DNA of 64,000 bases from Arthrobacter sp. StoSoilB22 (GTDB taxonomy: Bacteria > Actinomycetota > Actinomycetes > Actinomycetales > Micrococcaceae), in the NCBI RefSeq assembly GCF_019977315.1, contig NZ_AP024652.1:1922001-1986000 (forward strand), read 5' to 3'. The translations under genes were made by a program, and so were the position numbers. Shown in pieces: positions 36,178-45,630 of the stretch (the stretch's first letter is position 1; every line of letters starts with the position of its first letter). The notes below the pieces were generated by a model. That model was not told where the DNA came from. It searched no databases and saw nothing but the letters and a program-made list of their open reading frames with translations.

Positions 36178-37391
36178 CGCCCCGCCTCCTCAATCCACCG
36201 GCCGCCGGTCCAGGAGGACGCATACAGGCCGTCATCCGTGGCCAAAGCGGCTTCGCCCAGATCCAAGGGGCGGAACGTGTCAACCATGACTGCCGTCTCG
36301 TCGAAGTACTCTGCCCCGATCGAGGCTTCTATCGCCCCAGGCTGCGGGCCGTGCGGGTGTCCGCCCGGGTGGATTGAGATCGAGCCTTTTGCGATCCCGG
36401 AGCCCTTACGGGCCTCGTAGTCGCCGTCGACGTAGAACATAATCTCGTCTGAGTCTACGTTGGAGTGATAGTAGGGCACCGGCACGGCCAGCTCGTGATA
36501 GTCGACCTTACGAGGCACGAAGTTGCAGATCACAAAGTTGTGCCCCTCGAAGACCTGGTGCGAGGGTGGCGGCTGGTGCACCTTTCCGGTGAGCGGCATG
36601 TAATTCTTGATGTTAAAGACATAGGGATACAGGCACCCGTCCCAGCCAACAACGTCAAACGGATGGTGCGGCAGGATGTGAATGCTGCCTTGAAGCCCGG
36701 AGGTGCCTCGGCCGCGGTGCTTGATGTAGAGCTCCACATCGCTTTCCTCGCGCAGGAGAGTCTCGGTGGGACCTCGCAGGTCACGCTCGGAGTAGGGGGC
36801 GTGTTCCAGGAGCTGTCCGTACTTGGAGAGGTACCGCTTGGGCGGGGCAATGTGGGAATTGGCTTCGATGAAATACAACCTCGCCGTTTCGTCCCCGCGC
36901 AGTACCCACCGGTGGATAGTGGCCCGCGGGATCATGACGTAGTCACCTTCGGCCACCTCCAACGGGCCGAACTGGGTCTCGACCAGAGCAGAGCCGGCTT
37001 CAACGTAGACGCATTCGTCGCCCAGTCCATTCTTATAAAGGGGTGAAGTCGTTCCCACATGGGCGTAGGAGAGACGCACGTCCGAATTGCCCAGCACCAG
37101 CCTGCGCCCGGTCACGGCGTCGACGTCAGGCGTCTGCTCCTCCGTGAACAGGTCGTGCAACCGCAGATGCCGCGGCAGCAACGGGTCGTTGGGGGTCAGG
37201 CTCTGGTCGGGCAGCTCCCAGGTCCTCGCACCCACGAGGGCCGAGGGGATGTGCTGGTGGTAGAGCAATGCGGAGTCGAGCGAGAAGCCTTCCTCGCCCA
37301 TCAGCTCCTCGTATAGGACATTGCCGTCCTCGTCCTTAAACAGTGTGTGGCGCTGCTGCGGCACCGGGCCCAGCTGGCGGTAATAGGCCAT
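36174..37391 (-). CDS. hmgA: homogentisate 1,2-dioxygenase
   Basis: A 405-residue cupin-type ring-cleavage dioxygenase that opens homogentisate to maleylacetoacetate using Fe(II). N-terminal signature YYRQLGPVPQQRHTLF, central VEAGSALVETQFGPLEVAEGDYVMIPRATIHRW and C-terminal metal-site segments (HPGGHPHGPQPG; YYHSNVDSDEIMFY) are as expected for the bacterial form. First gene of the operon. A palindromic operator and a divergent MarR gene lie upstream. Confidence 0.93.
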   Translation of the reverse strand: MAYYRQLGPVPQQRHTLFKDEDGNVLYEELMGEEGFSLDSALLYHQHIPSALVGARTWELPDQSLTPNDPLLPRHLRLHDLFTEEQTPDVDAVTGRRLVLGNSDVRLSYAHVGTTSPLYKNGLGDECVYVEAGSALVETQFGPLEVAEGDYVMIPRATIHRWVLRGDETARLYFIEANSHIAPPKRYLSKYGQLLEHAPYSERDLRGPTETLLREESDVELYIKHRGRGTSGLQGSIHILPHHPFDVVGWDGCLYPYVFNIKNYMPLTGKVHQPPPSHQVFEGHNFVICNFVPRKVDYHELAVPVPYYHSNVDSDEIMFYVDGDYEARKGSGIAKGSISIHPGGHPHGPQPGAIEASIGAEYFDETAVMVDTFRPLDLGEAALATDDGLYASSWTGGRWIEEAGR

Positions 37392-37429
37392 GTCGGCTCC
37401 TTGTAATCGATGTTCCGTGATGCACCTCT

Positions 37430-37461
37430 CCCTAGATAGTAAATGGTTGTACTATCTAGGG
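37430..37461. promoter_or_regulatory. palindromic operator between hmgA and marR
   Basis: Perfect 12-bp arms CCCTAGATAGTA and TACTATCTAGGG with 8-base spacer. Position between the divergent hmgA and MarR genes and the CTAGATAGTA half-site suit a MarR dimer site. Confidence 0.8.
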
Positions 37462-37513
37462 GCAACCCTTTTTCGCTTAGAGGCAAACCAAACGACAAAG
37501 TAGGCTATGTGCC

Positions 37514-38080
37514 ATGACTGCTACCCTCGATTCATCGGCCACCCCGGAAAGGCCGCTGCAGGCTGGCCTCCCGGATTACTGGTCTTTCGTCGAGGCGGCA
37601 CAGCGCCGAATAGTTGAGGAGTTTCCTGACGCTGATCTGACTGCAAATCGTTTGTTTTTGTCCCTGAACCGCTCCTCGTCCACAGTTGTTTATGACTTTG
37701 AGTCCACGATCCACCGGCCCGCAGGTGGAACCTGGGCCAGCTTTCGTCTGCTTTTGGCTCTGTGGGTCTCCGGGCCTCTTAACCCGAACGAAGCGGCACG
37801 CCTGACGGGAATGAGCCGTGCGGCGGTATCCAATCTGACCGGCACGCTCATCAACAAGGGCCTGCTGTTGCGCGAGGCTTCCCCAGACGATGGGCGCTCA
37901 GTGACCCTGCAACTGACTGAAGCGGGCTTGGCGAAAATCCGTATGGAGTTCCACGCCCAAAACGAGCGCGAAAGCCAGTGGGCCGAAGCCCTCACCGAGG
38001 AAGAGCAGCGCACCCTGGTTGGACTGCTGGACAAGGTCATGGCCCACCGCGGCGCCATCGGCGCCCGCGACCGAAAATAG
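37514..38080 (+). CDS. MarR-family regulator of the homogentisate operon
   Basis: A 188-residue MarR protein. The winged helix includes LNPNEAARLTGMSRAAVSNLTGTLINKGLLLREASPDDGRSVTLQLTEAG (about 93-140), flanked by dimerisation helices. It is divergent from hmgA and likely represses it, with homogentisate or an aromatic precursor as inducer (inference). Confidence 0.88.
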   Translation: MTATLDSSATPERPLQAGLPDYWSFVEAAQRRIVEEFPDADLTANRLFLSLNRSSSTVVYDFESTIHRPAGGTWASFRLLLALWVSGPLNPNEAARLTGMSRAAVSNLTGTLINKGLLLREASPDDGRSVTLQLTEAGLAKIRMEFHAQNERESQWAEALTEEEQRTLVGLLDKVMAHRGAIGARDRK

Positions 38081-38090
38081 AGCCTGTGGC

Positions 38091-38114
38091 CCTGCCGGGC
38101 CTCAGCCCGGCAGG
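38091..38114 (+). terminator. terminator after marR
   Basis: Perfect 10-bp arms CCTGCCGGGC and GCCCGGCAGG with CTCA loop, 10 bp after the marR stop. Confidence 0.7.
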
Positions 38115-38175
38115 CTCAGCAGGAGGCCCAGTGGCCCCGCCTGTGGAGGCCTGTCCTGCAGACGCAATAGGGGAC

Positions 38176-38206
38176 CCGGCAGCAAGCTAGTGTTGCCGGA
38201 TTTTTT
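38176..38206 (+). terminator. Rho-independent terminator
   Basis: CCGGCA and TGCCGG arms with a 12-base loop followed by A and six T. A second, classical terminator after marR. Confidence 0.7.
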
Positions 38207-38682
38207 GTGCTCCCTTGGAACGCCGCCTTCGAAGGACTGAGCCGCTTTGCCCGACCTGATCTCCCAGGCAGTCTTTCTCGCCGGGCGATCCAGTTCCGGA
38301 GGGTGATGCGGGCCTGGCTAGCTGCGGCCGGGTTTTCTACCGCATCAATCTAGCCGGCTTCGACGTGTTGAAAGCCGCCGTTCTACTGGCCGGAGGAGGT
38401 GATGAGGATCTGGTTGCTGAACGCCTCCTCACATTAAGGCGGTGTTAGGACGCTAGGCCCCCTCGTGGGGCACGGCGTGGATCGCCCAGCGGCTGGAGAC
38501 AAGGCGGCATGGTCAATACGGCGACAGTGTCGAGGAATCCCGCGAGAGGTCACTCCTACGACTCGTGGGTTACCGGACAGGAATGCGTGTACGGACTAGG
38601 AGCATTGTGGGGGCTACGTTGCTGAACAGTCGTGCCGAATTTTCAGGTACGGTTGGAAAGGCCGCTGTGCCGCACGCAGAGC
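38207..38682. other. no supported gene
   Basis: Junction between the homogentisate module and the alpha/beta hydrolase; short mixed frames only. Confidence 0.4.
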
Positions 38683-39363
38683 TCAGCGTGCGGCCTCAAG
38701 CAATAGAGCCACGACCTCGTCGGGCCGATCGATCATTAGGTCGTGAGAGCCGGCGGTCGACGTGGCATTCCACCCCGGTTCGGTCTGCGCGCGAGTGTAG
38801 TTGTCGCGGAAATGGTCCATGCTGGCCCACCCCTCGGCCAAGACATACGTTCGAGGTATCGTCAGCTTAGCTTCGTGCTCGAGCTTGATCACCTGGTTGG
38901 ACGGTCCTCCGGGCATGGGCGTCATGCGGGATTCGACCCACTCTGCATCGGTCCCGTGCAATCCGAAGAACTCAGCCGTTGGTGGCGGCATGTCGCGGTG
39001 GTCCAGTGGCAGGCCTGCCAGTCCGCGTACCGTGTCTCCGCTTCTGGGGACGAACGCGTCGAGGTAGACGATCGAATGGGGACGGTCGGCGATGGCGTCC
39101 GCGACGCAGGTGACAGTCGCGCCGCCGTACGAGTGGCCGACCAGCACGACGTCAGTCAGGACTTCCCAGAGTATGAGATTGACGATGTCCGCAATGTGGG
39201 TGTCCATGTTCACGGAAGGTGAGTTCAGGTGGGATCGGTCGCCAACTCCTGTCAACGTCGGCGCGTGCACGGTGTGTTCGGGCCGAAGCTTGTTCGCCAC
39301 CCGCTGCCAGCACCAGCCACCATGCCAAGACCCGTGCACTAGAACAAATGTCGCCCTTGCCAT
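38683..39363 (-). CDS. alpha/beta hydrolase (methylesterase / EstC-like)
   Basis: A 226-residue alpha/beta hydrolase. The oxyanion region is VHGSWHGGWCW (about 9-19), the nucleophile serine is in GHSYGG, and the catalytic histidine is in GSHDLM near the end. It belongs to the hydroxynitrile lyase/methylesterase-like group of small esterases. ATG at 39363 gives the normal family start; the longer frame runs into the MarR gene. It faces away from the monooxygenase but shares its strand; possibly it hydrolyses an ester or lactone formed in the same pathway. Confidence 0.82.
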   Translation of the reverse strand: MARATFVLVHGSWHGGWCWQRVANKLRPEHTVHAPTLTGVGDRSHLNSPSVNMDTHIADIVNLILWEVLTDVVLVGHSYGGATVTCVADAIADRPHSIVYLDAFVPRSGDTVRGLAGLPLDHRDMPPPTAEFFGLHGTDAEWVESRMTPMPGGPSNQVIKLEHEAKLTIPRTYVLAEGWASMDHFRDNYTRAQTEPGWNATSTAGSHDLMIDRPDEVVALLLEAAR

Positions 39364-39478
39364 CTCTTTAGGTTGATACGATCGACCCAGTGACAGGACG
39401 ACGGTTTTGATGGTTGTGATGCTCTCTACTGGAGCGGTCTGTGAGGGTCGCGAAGAACGGGATCGCGCCGTCGCACCG

Positions 39479-40039
39479 TTAGTCCTGTTGGGGCCGAGCC
39501 ATCCGGGCATCCCGAATGGCTCGGCGACGCTCTGCCACTGTCGGCTCGGAACGCGCCCCAATGTCGGCCTGAGTCAGGTCTTCGATCAAGTCGCCAATGG
39601 TCGAGCTGAGCACGGCTCGTTGGGCCGGCGTCAGCTGAGACAGCATCGCTTCTTCGTGAGCGCGCCTTAGTGGGAGAATCTCCTCCATGAGTTCAGTTCC
39701 CTTGGCCGTCGGCACCAGCGCCGGCACCCGACGGTCGGTCGGCTGAACTTGACGACTGATAAGAGCCTGGCCCTCGAGCACTGAAATGGCGCGACTCACC
39801 TGGGCCTTGTCGACGAATGTCCGGCTCGCTATCGCGCCGACGGTCGTACCTGGTCGCCTGATCACCTGGTATAGCACCCGGTACTCCGCAACGGCCATGC
39901 CGAATTCATCTCCCACCAGCTTGGCCAGTCGGCGTTCCAGGATCTTGGCGAGGATGCTGACCAAGAAGGACAGCGATTGTTCCAGATCGTCGGCGCTGTT
40001 CGCTTGAGTCACCTCAGCCGCCTTTGGCGATAGGTTCAT
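39479..40039 (-). CDS. MarR-family regulator
   Basis: A 186-residue MarR protein with the winged helix TTVGAIASRTFVDKAQVSRAISVLEGQALISRQVQPTDRR (about 64-103) between dimerisation helices. It lies between the hydrolase and the first FAD monooxygenase on the same strand, making it a candidate controller of the monooxygenase regulon at 41-51 kb. Confidence 0.87.
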   Translation of the reverse strand: MNLSPKAAEVTQANSADDLEQSLSFLVSILAKILERRLAKLVGDEFGMAVAEYRVLYQVIRRPGTTVGAIASRTFVDKAQVSRAISVLEGQALISRQVQPTDRRVPALVPTAKGTELMEEILPLRRAHEEAMLSQLTPAQRAVLSSTIGDLIEDLTQADIGARSEPTVAERRRAIRDARMARPQQD

Positions 40040-40251
40040 AGAGTTCCCCGGACCTCTCTAGGCTGGTCGCAACATAGTTGTGATTACACTGATGATAATA
40101 CAAGAACATCCGCTAATGACGACTTTCTCGCGTGCCCCGGCGAGAAGAATGCGCCTGCCGCGGTACATTCCTCGGTGGCAACCGAGTTTAAGACGTCTCG
40201 AACGACTAAGGCTTACGCGGAGCTGAACCCCAGGCGGCTCACACTCCGTGA

Positions 40252-41463
40252 TCAGCGACTGGGCAATAGTCCTGTGGCTCTGAGTGACGTGATCATCGAG
40301 GCGTCGAGCGCATGTTCGTACGCGAGTGTCGGGTCGGAACAGATTCTTTTCATTCGATCATTGTTAGCGCTACGGACACTCGGGTCACGTTCTTCCATGG
40401 CCTTCTTGTTTCGTTCCGTGGTCGCGTTGATGTCGTTGATCGCGACGGGCCTGCGCAAGGCTTCGTATCGATCCAGGTCCGTGCTGCTGCCTCCGTTTCT
40501 CAGCACCGAAGTCAGTTCCCTGGTCAAAACGAAGGCGTCGTGCAATCCTCCATTTAGACCCATGCCGCCGAGGGGATTGTTGACGTGAGCGGCATCGCCG
40601 GCGAGGAACACCGCGTCCGATCGAAACCTGTCCGCAACGCGCTGGTGCACCCGGTAGACGGAGTTGACCAGGATTTCATAGGGTTGGTCCGAAGGGCAGA
40701 TGTTCTGCAGGCAGCGCTGGATGTAGTCCGATGACTGCGCTTTACTCGCGGCTACGTTCGGCGATACGGGGACGACGATTCGCCACATGTCAGGTATTTC
40801 GAGCAGTAGGAACCATTCGTCGGGGTCAGCTGTGTAGTTGATCGACTGGATATTCTTCATGGCACCTTTGAAGTCGAACTGCGTCCCAGCAACGAGAAAT
40901 TGTTCAGGGTGGGTGTACCCTTCAAAATTGATTCCCATGGCTTGGCGCACCGTTGACCTCGCCCCATCGCAGCCGATGAGATACCGGGCGTCAATGCGAC
41001 TCTCGCTTCCGTTGCTTGTCACTACGGCCGTGGCCCCCCCGTCGGAATTGGCTTGAACGTCAGTGACGTTGCTGGAGAACAACAAGGTCGCCGATGGCAT
41101 CATTTCAAGCTTCTCATGCAGCCAGCGGGTGAGTTTGAACTGTTCACATTGCAGCCGGAAAGGATACTTAGTATCCGCACTGAGGACCGATAGGTCGAGT
41201 TCCGCAACCGGACCAGTCGCACGGTCCCTGTACTGGATGACGGGGCATTGCAGCCCCATTGACAGCAGTGCGTCAGTTACGCCCGACGCGGCAAGCAAGT
41301 CAAGAGTTGCAGGATGGAATGTTGAGGCTCGGTAGTCCTCGATAGCTTCGGCGTTCTGGTCAATCAACACTACGTCGATTCCTTCCTGGGCGAGGAGGAA
41401 CGCGGCTAGTGCTCCCACTGGACCACCTCCCACGATCGCGACGTCAGTCGAGTTTTCGCGCAT
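40252..41463 (-). CDS. FAD-dependent aromatic monooxygenase, copy 1
   Basis: A 403-residue group A flavoprotein hydroxylase (PHBH/PheA-type). The FAD-binding GGGPVG is at 12-17, the ribose-binding acidic end follows LIDQN, the region around GCDGARSTVR is the DG motif, and FLAGDAAHVNNPLGGMGLNGG is the GD motif. Such enzymes hydroxylate phenols or N-heteroaromatics with NAD(P)H and O2. The ATG has AAGGAGAG upstream; the longer frame contains the promoter. Strikingly similar to the gene at 50904 over its whole length. Promoter with -35 TTGTCA and -10 TATTCT 17 bases apart (41516-41544, minus). Confidence 0.88.
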   Translation of the reverse strand: MRENSTDVAIVGGGPVGALAAFLLAQEGIDVVLIDQNAEAIEDYRASTFHPATLDLLAASGVTDALLSMGLQCPVIQYRDRATGPVAELDLSVLSADTKYPFRLQCEQFKLTRWLHEKLEMMPSATLLFSSNVTDVQANSDGGATAVVTSNGSESRIDARYLIGCDGARSTVRQAMGINFEGYTHPEQFLVAGTQFDFKGAMKNIQSINYTADPDEWFLLLEIPDMWRIVVPVSPNVAASKAQSSDYIQRCLQNICPSDQPYEILVNSVYRVHQRVADRFRSDAVFLAGDAAHVNNPLGGMGLNGGLHDAFVLTRELTSVLRNGGSSTDLDRYEALRRPVAINDINATTERNKKAMEERDPSVRSANNDRMKRICSDPTLAYEHALDASMITSLRATGLLPSR

Positions 41464-41515
41464 GAAGCTCTCCTTGTGATTCGAGGTGAGGCCGCTGGTG
41501 CAAGCCTCCAAGTAG

Positions 41516-41552
41516 AGAATATGATGTTGAATCATCATTGACAAGTCATTGA
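41516..41552 (-). promoter_or_regulatory. promoter and TCAWTGA operator of monooxygenase copy 1
   Basis: On the minus strand, -35 TTGTCA (41539-41544), 17-base spacer, -10 TATTCT (41516-41521), then about 50 bases to the ATG. The -35 box lies inside TCATTGACAAGTCATTGA (41535-41552, plus-strand reading), two TCATTGA units 11 bp apart. The same arrangement recurs at 50816-50852 and the motif at 42835-42852. It also lies upstream of the divergent aminotransferase. Confidence 0.75.
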
Positions 41553-41674
41553 AATTTGGCCACGCTGTATACATGAATGAGTCGGGACAGCTTGGGTGAG
41601 TGGCATTCGCTTCCCGCCGAAGCAGGCATCCGATAGTGGGCGAGCCCAAGAACATACGGAAGGTGCGACAGATC

Positions 41675-42793
41675 ATGCAGCGAACCACATCGGACGAATC
41701 GAGAGACCCCGGGTCGCCATTTCCTGTGCGCAAAAGGGTGGCCTTTTCTCAACACGGCGGATATGTAGCCGGAGCCAGATCAGCCCAAGGAGCTCTGTCT
41801 GGTCGCCTTGTTCGGCTTGCCAGTAACGAGAGCGCATTCCCGCCGCTGCCCGGAGTGATGAATGCGATCCACTCCGAAGAAGACGCAGTTGTGCGCTACC
41901 CGGATAATGACGCGTCAGAGCTTCGCTCCAGAATCGCCGAACACCACGGTCTTTCGAGTTCGCAGGTGGCAGTCGGGAATGGCTCCCTTGCGCTGGTCGA
42001 ACAGCTGATGCACGTGCTTGTTGACCCTGGGGATCAAGTGATCGTGGGTGATCCTTCGTTCATTGGATACTCCTCTGTGGGCAAAGTTGCACAAGCGGAC
42101 ATTGTGAGGGTGCCGCTTAGCGGCTCCAGCCTCGATCTGGAGGCGATGGCAGTCGCGATCACCGACCGAACCCGGATCATCTTCGTCTGCACCCCAAACA
42201 ATCCCACCGGCGGAATCGTTGGAGCGCTGGAGTTGGAGTCGTTCCTTAAAGCTGTCCCCACGGACGTTCTTGTGGTGATCGATGAGGCGTACCGGGAATT
42301 TGTCGACGATCCACGAGCAGCCAACGGCGTCGACTTCCTGGACCGCGCAAATGTGCTGTGCCTTCGAACATTCTCAAAGGCCTACGGCTTGGCTGGACTC
42401 AGAATCGGTTACGGACTGGGTGATCCGCAGCTAATTGCGGCCCTGAGATCTGTGCAGCTGCCGTTCGGCGTGAACGCCTTGGCCCAGCGAGCCGCAACAC
42501 TTTCCCTCGATAGCCAGACCGAGCTTGAGGGACGGGTTGCGACCGTCGTGTCCGAACGATTGCGCCTGGAAGAGGCGCTGACGGATATCGGACTTGACGT
42601 TCGGCCGTCCCAAGGCAACTTCGTGTGGATTGTGCTGGAGGAGGACACGGCTTCGACCGTGAAGGCACTGGCGGCTCGAGGCGTCCTCATTAGGGGATAC
42701 GGGCATGGCATGCGAGCCACCATTGGCTCGCCGGCCGACAATGACGCCTTCCTGACGGCCTTGACTTCAGTTCGTGATCGCACGGGCGAATAG
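41675..42793 (+). CDS. PLP-dependent aminotransferase, HisC-like (class I/II)
   Basis: A 372-residue fold-type I aminotransferase close to histidinol-phosphate/aromatic aminotransferases. RLASNESAFPPLPGV opens the family core, CTPNNPTGG and VVIDEAYREFVDD bind PLP, and the Schiff-base lysine is in LRTFSKAYGLAGLRIGYG. No other his gene is near, and the neighbours are an amino-acid importer, a ThDP enzyme and an ALDH, so it probably converts the imported amino acid to its 2-oxo acid. ATG at 41675 follows AAGGTG; an ATG at 41600 is an alternative. Confidence 0.87.
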   Translation: MQRTTSDESRDPGSPFPVRKRVAFSQHGGYVAGARSAQGALSGRLVRLASNESAFPPLPGVMNAIHSEEDAVVRYPDNDASELRSRIAEHHGLSSSQVAVGNGSLALVEQLMHVLVDPGDQVIVGDPSFIGYSSVGKVAQADIVRVPLSGSSLDLEAMAVAITDRTRIIFVCTPNNPTGGIVGALELESFLKAVPTDVLVVIDEAYREFVDDPRAANGVDFLDRANVLCLRTFSKAYGLAGLRIGYGLGDPQLIAALRSVQLPFGVNALAQRAATLSLDSQTELEGRVATVVSERLRLEEALTDIGLDVRPSQGNFVWIVLEEDTASTVKALAARGVLIRGYGHGMRATIGSPADNDAFLTALTSVRDRTGE

Positions 42794-42834
42794 ATAAGAC
42801 GATCTGCTGTTGAGCAGAAATAACCGGACTAAAG

Positions 42835-42852
42835 TCATTGACAAATCATTAA
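42835..42852 (+). promoter_or_regulatory. TCAWTGA operator before the ABC importer
   Basis: TCATTGACAAATCATTAA, 16 of 18 bases as at 41535, about 90 bp before the solute-binding protein gene. It contains TTGACA (-35-like), but the -10 at the expected spacing is poor. Confidence 0.65.
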
Positions 42853-42941
42853 TAGATAGAACATCATTGTTTGCAGGCTAGGTCCGGAATAAACCGAGTA
42901 GTTTCACCACCCCAACTAATCTTTGACAAGAAGGGCGCAAA

Positions 42942-43859
42942 ATGTTCGTCAAGAATAGGCGTAGCAATCTCCGTGGAGGAGTAGCCTTGATCGCAGTCGC
43001 GGCGATGCTGGTCACCACCTCTGCGTGTGGCAATGACTCGTCTTCGGCCTCGCAAACTACTACCAACCAGTCCGCGCCGCTTTATGAGAAGCTGCCAGCT
43101 TCAGTGAAGAAGGCCGGCGAGATCGTCGTGGCTTCGCCGTTGTCCAACGCCCCTTATATCTACACCGAATCCGACGGCAAGACGACGAAGGGCATCGTCC
43201 CGGAACTCGCCAAGGCGCTTGAACCGGTGCTTGGGGTCAAGTTCAGATTCGTCAACACCCCCTTCCCTGGCCTGATTCCCGGTCTTCAGGCGCAGAAGTT
43301 CGACATGATCTGGGGCGTAGTCACTGACACTAAAGAACGTGAAAAGATCATCGACTTCGTCGACTACCAGAAGGATGGGGCTACGTTCCTGGTGCGCGCC
43401 GGAAACCCGAAGAACATTTCGGACATGATGAGCATCTGCGGAAACAAAATCTCTTCATTGTCAGGATCGACGCAAACGAAGTTGCTAGAAAAAGAGTCGG
43501 AGAATTGTGTTGCCGCCGGCAAGCCTCCTATGGAGATCAAACTCTATGACGGTGCAGCCGAGTCGCAGCTAGCCGTTCAGAGCGGCAACGCCGACGTGTT
43601 TTTCACGGGCCTCGGTGCCGGCTTGTATGCGGAGAGCACTGCACCCGAAAAGTTTGAAGTAGTCGGCGACGTATATCAGGACCAGTTGTTCGGCGCCGGG
43701 TTCGCGAAATCGAATACGGAGCTACGTGACGTGTTTCAATCGGGCATCAAGAAACTCGTTGATGATGGATCGTACGTCGAGGTCTTCAAGCAGGGGGGCC
43801 TCGAACGACTTGCCCTTTCTGGCTCCTCGGACGTCACAGTCAACGGCGCAGCTGAGTAG
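42942..43859 (+). CDS. polar amino-acid ABC transporter, solute-binding lipoprotein
   Basis: A 305-residue family 3 binding protein. Signal peptide with lipobox TTSAC (C29). The mature part has VASPLSNAPYIYTESDGKTTKGIVPELAKAL and FDMIWGVVTDTKEREKIIDFVDY, the usual binding-pocket landmarks, and two cysteines at about 167 and 188 that could pair. First of three importer genes. It is probably induced with the pathway through the operator 90 bp upstream. Ligand: an amino acid or amino-acid-like compound. Confidence 0.9.
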   Translation: MFVKNRRSNLRGGVALIAVAAMLVTTSACGNDSSSASQTTTNQSAPLYEKLPASVKKAGEIVVASPLSNAPYIYTESDGKTTKGIVPELAKALEPVLGVKFRFVNTPFPGLIPGLQAQKFDMIWGVVTDTKEREKIIDFVDYQKDGATFLVRAGNPKNISDMMSICGNKISSLSGSTQTKLLEKESENCVAAGKPPMEIKLYDGAAESQLAVQSGNADVFFTGLGAGLYAESTAPEKFEVVGDVYQDQLFGAGFAKSNTELRDVFQSGIKKLVDDGSYVEVFKQGGLERLALSGSSDVTVNGAAE

Positions 43860-43861
43860 GC

Positions 43862-44779
43862 ATGATGGATCCCCGACAGGCAGATCTGCAACTTAGAACG
43901 GAGTCCGTGAAGAGTATGATGACGGACCCCCGCAAGGACTCATCCGACGACGGCGATGTAGTCAAAGCGGGCCGGCGCCGCAACTATGGGCAATGGCTGT
44001 GTGCAGCCGTGATCCTATTCTACGCCGCCGGCTTGATCTATTCGCTATCGCAGAATCCTAATATCGACTATCCGCTCATTGGCGGATACCTGACAAACCA
44101 GGCAATCTTGGACGGGTTGGTGACAACCCTCAAGTTGACGCTAATTTCAGGGGCGGTGGGCTGGATTGTCGGTATCCTTGTGGCCGTCTGCAGGTTGTCG
44201 AGCAATAAGGTGTTGTCGACGTTGAGCCTGCTCTTCATCTGGTTGTTTCGAGGGTCCCCGCTTCTCGTTCAAATCTTGATCTGGGGGAACTTGGCTCTAC
44301 TCTTCCAGACGATCAGTTTCGGCATACCGTTTACCGGCATATCGTTCTTCGAGGCCGACACGAACCTGATTGTCACACCGCTTGTCGCGGCGATTCTGGG
44401 TCTTGGCTTGAATGAGGCGGCATACATGGCTGAGATCGTCCGCGCTGGCATTATCTCAGTTGGGAAAGGCCAAGGTGAAGCGGCGAAAGCGCTCGGCATG
44501 TCCAGGGCACTTACGATGCGGCGGATTGTCCTGCCGCAGGCCCTCAGAATTATCATCCCGCCCACCGCGAACCAGATGATCAACCTACTCAAGGCCAGTT
44601 CGCTCGTTTCGGTGATTGCCGGCGGAGACCTCTTAACTAACGCCCAGATCATCTCGGCATCGAACCTTAAGACGGTTGAGTTATTGCTTGTTGCAACGTT
44701 TTGGTATTTGGCAGTCATTTCCGTCGCCAGCGTTGGGCAGTACTTCTTAGAGCGACGTTACGAGCGAGGTTACCGATGA
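43862..44779 (+). CDS. polar amino-acid ABC transporter, permease
   Basis: A 305-residue permease of the HisM/GlnP family: N-terminal charged segment, about five membrane helices and the cytoplasmic EAA loop [29 protein letters not shown] that contacts the ATPase. Two bases separate it from the binding-protein stop and its own stop overlaps the ATPase start, so the three are translated together. Confidence 0.9.
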   Translation: MMDPRQADLQLRTESVKSMMTDPRKDSSDDGDVVKAGRRRNYGQWLCAAVILFYAAGLIYSLSQNPNIDYPLIGGYLTNQAILDGLVTTLKLTLISGAVGWIVGILVAVCRLSSNKVLSTLSLLFIWLFRGSPLLVQILIWGNLALLFQTISFGIPFTGISFFEADTNLIVTPLVAAILGLGLNEAAYMAEIVRAGIISVGKGQGEAAKALGMSRALTMRRIVLPQALRIIIPPTANQMINLLKASSLVSVIAGGDLLTNAQIISASNLKTVELLLVATFWYLAVISVASVGQYFLERRYERGYR

Positions 44780-45579
44780 AGGACGCAAGAGCCGCGGCAT
44801 CCGAAATTTCTGGAAGCCGGCCTGTGGTTGTAAGAAGTGAAAACGTACACAAGAAGTTCGGCAGCGTGGAAGTTCTCAAGGGAGTCGATCTCGAAGTCAG
44901 AGAAGGGGAAGTGCTGTGTCTTCTCGGACCGTCCGGCTCAGGAAAGAGCACCTTCCTCCGATGCATCAACCATCTTGAATCGGTTGACCGCGGCAAGTTG
45001 TATGTCGATGATGAACTTGTTGGCTACAAGGTGCGCAAAGGCCGCCTCTACGAGCTCAACGAACGTGACCTCTGCCGTAAGCGCGCTGACGCAGGCATGG
45101 TCTTCCAAAACTTCAATCTCTTCCCACACATGACAGTCCTCGAGAACATTGTGGAAGCTCCTGTTCGAGTCAAGGGCGAGTCGAAGGCAGCGGCGGCGGA
45201 GCACGCGCGGCAGCTCCTCGACCAAGTTGGACTGGGTGGTCGCGGAGACGCATTTCCCAATCAATTGTCAGGTGGACAGCAACAGCGCGTCGCTATTGCG
45301 CGCGCCCTGGCAATGAGACCCAAACTCATGCTGTTCGACGAGCCGACCTCCGCACTCGATCCAGAATTGGTGGGAGAAGTCCTTGCAGTCATGCGCGGCC
45401 TCGCCGAATCCGGCATGACGATGATCGTCGTCACCCATGAGATCGGATTCGCACGCGAGGTTGCTGACACCGTGGTGTTCATGGATGGCGGAGTTGTCGT
45501 GGAATCGGGTCCACCCGAATCCGTGATAACCAACCCACAGAATCCGCGAACGCAGTCGTTCCTTGCCAGGGTCCTGTGA
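44776..45579 (+). CDS. polar amino-acid ABC transporter, ATPase
   Basis: A 267-residue GlnQ/HisP-type ATPase. Walker [10 protein letters not shown] at about 51-59, signature [15 protein letters not shown], Walker [14 protein letters not shown] and switch histidine in [12 protein letters not shown] overlaps the permease stop (ATGA). One unusual segment at about 82-95 ([16 protein letters not shown]) also occurs in some amino-acid importers of this group. Confidence 0.93.
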   Translation: MKDARAAASEISGSRPVVVRSENVHKKFGSVEVLKGVDLEVREGEVLCLLGPSGSGKSTFLRCINHLESVDRGKLYVDDELVGYKVRKGRLYELNERDLCRKRADAGMVFQNFNLFPHMTVLENIVEAPVRVKGESKAAAAEHARQLLDQVGLGGRGDAFPNQLSGGQQQRVAIARALAMRPKLMLFDEPTSALDPELVGEVLAVMRGLAESGMTMIVVTHEIGFAREVADTVVFMDGGVVVESGPPESVITNPQNPRTQSFLARVL

Positions 45580-45630
45580 CCCAAGCACACCAATCCACTT
45601 CCATTCAGCCATTGTCTTAGGAGAAGTAGC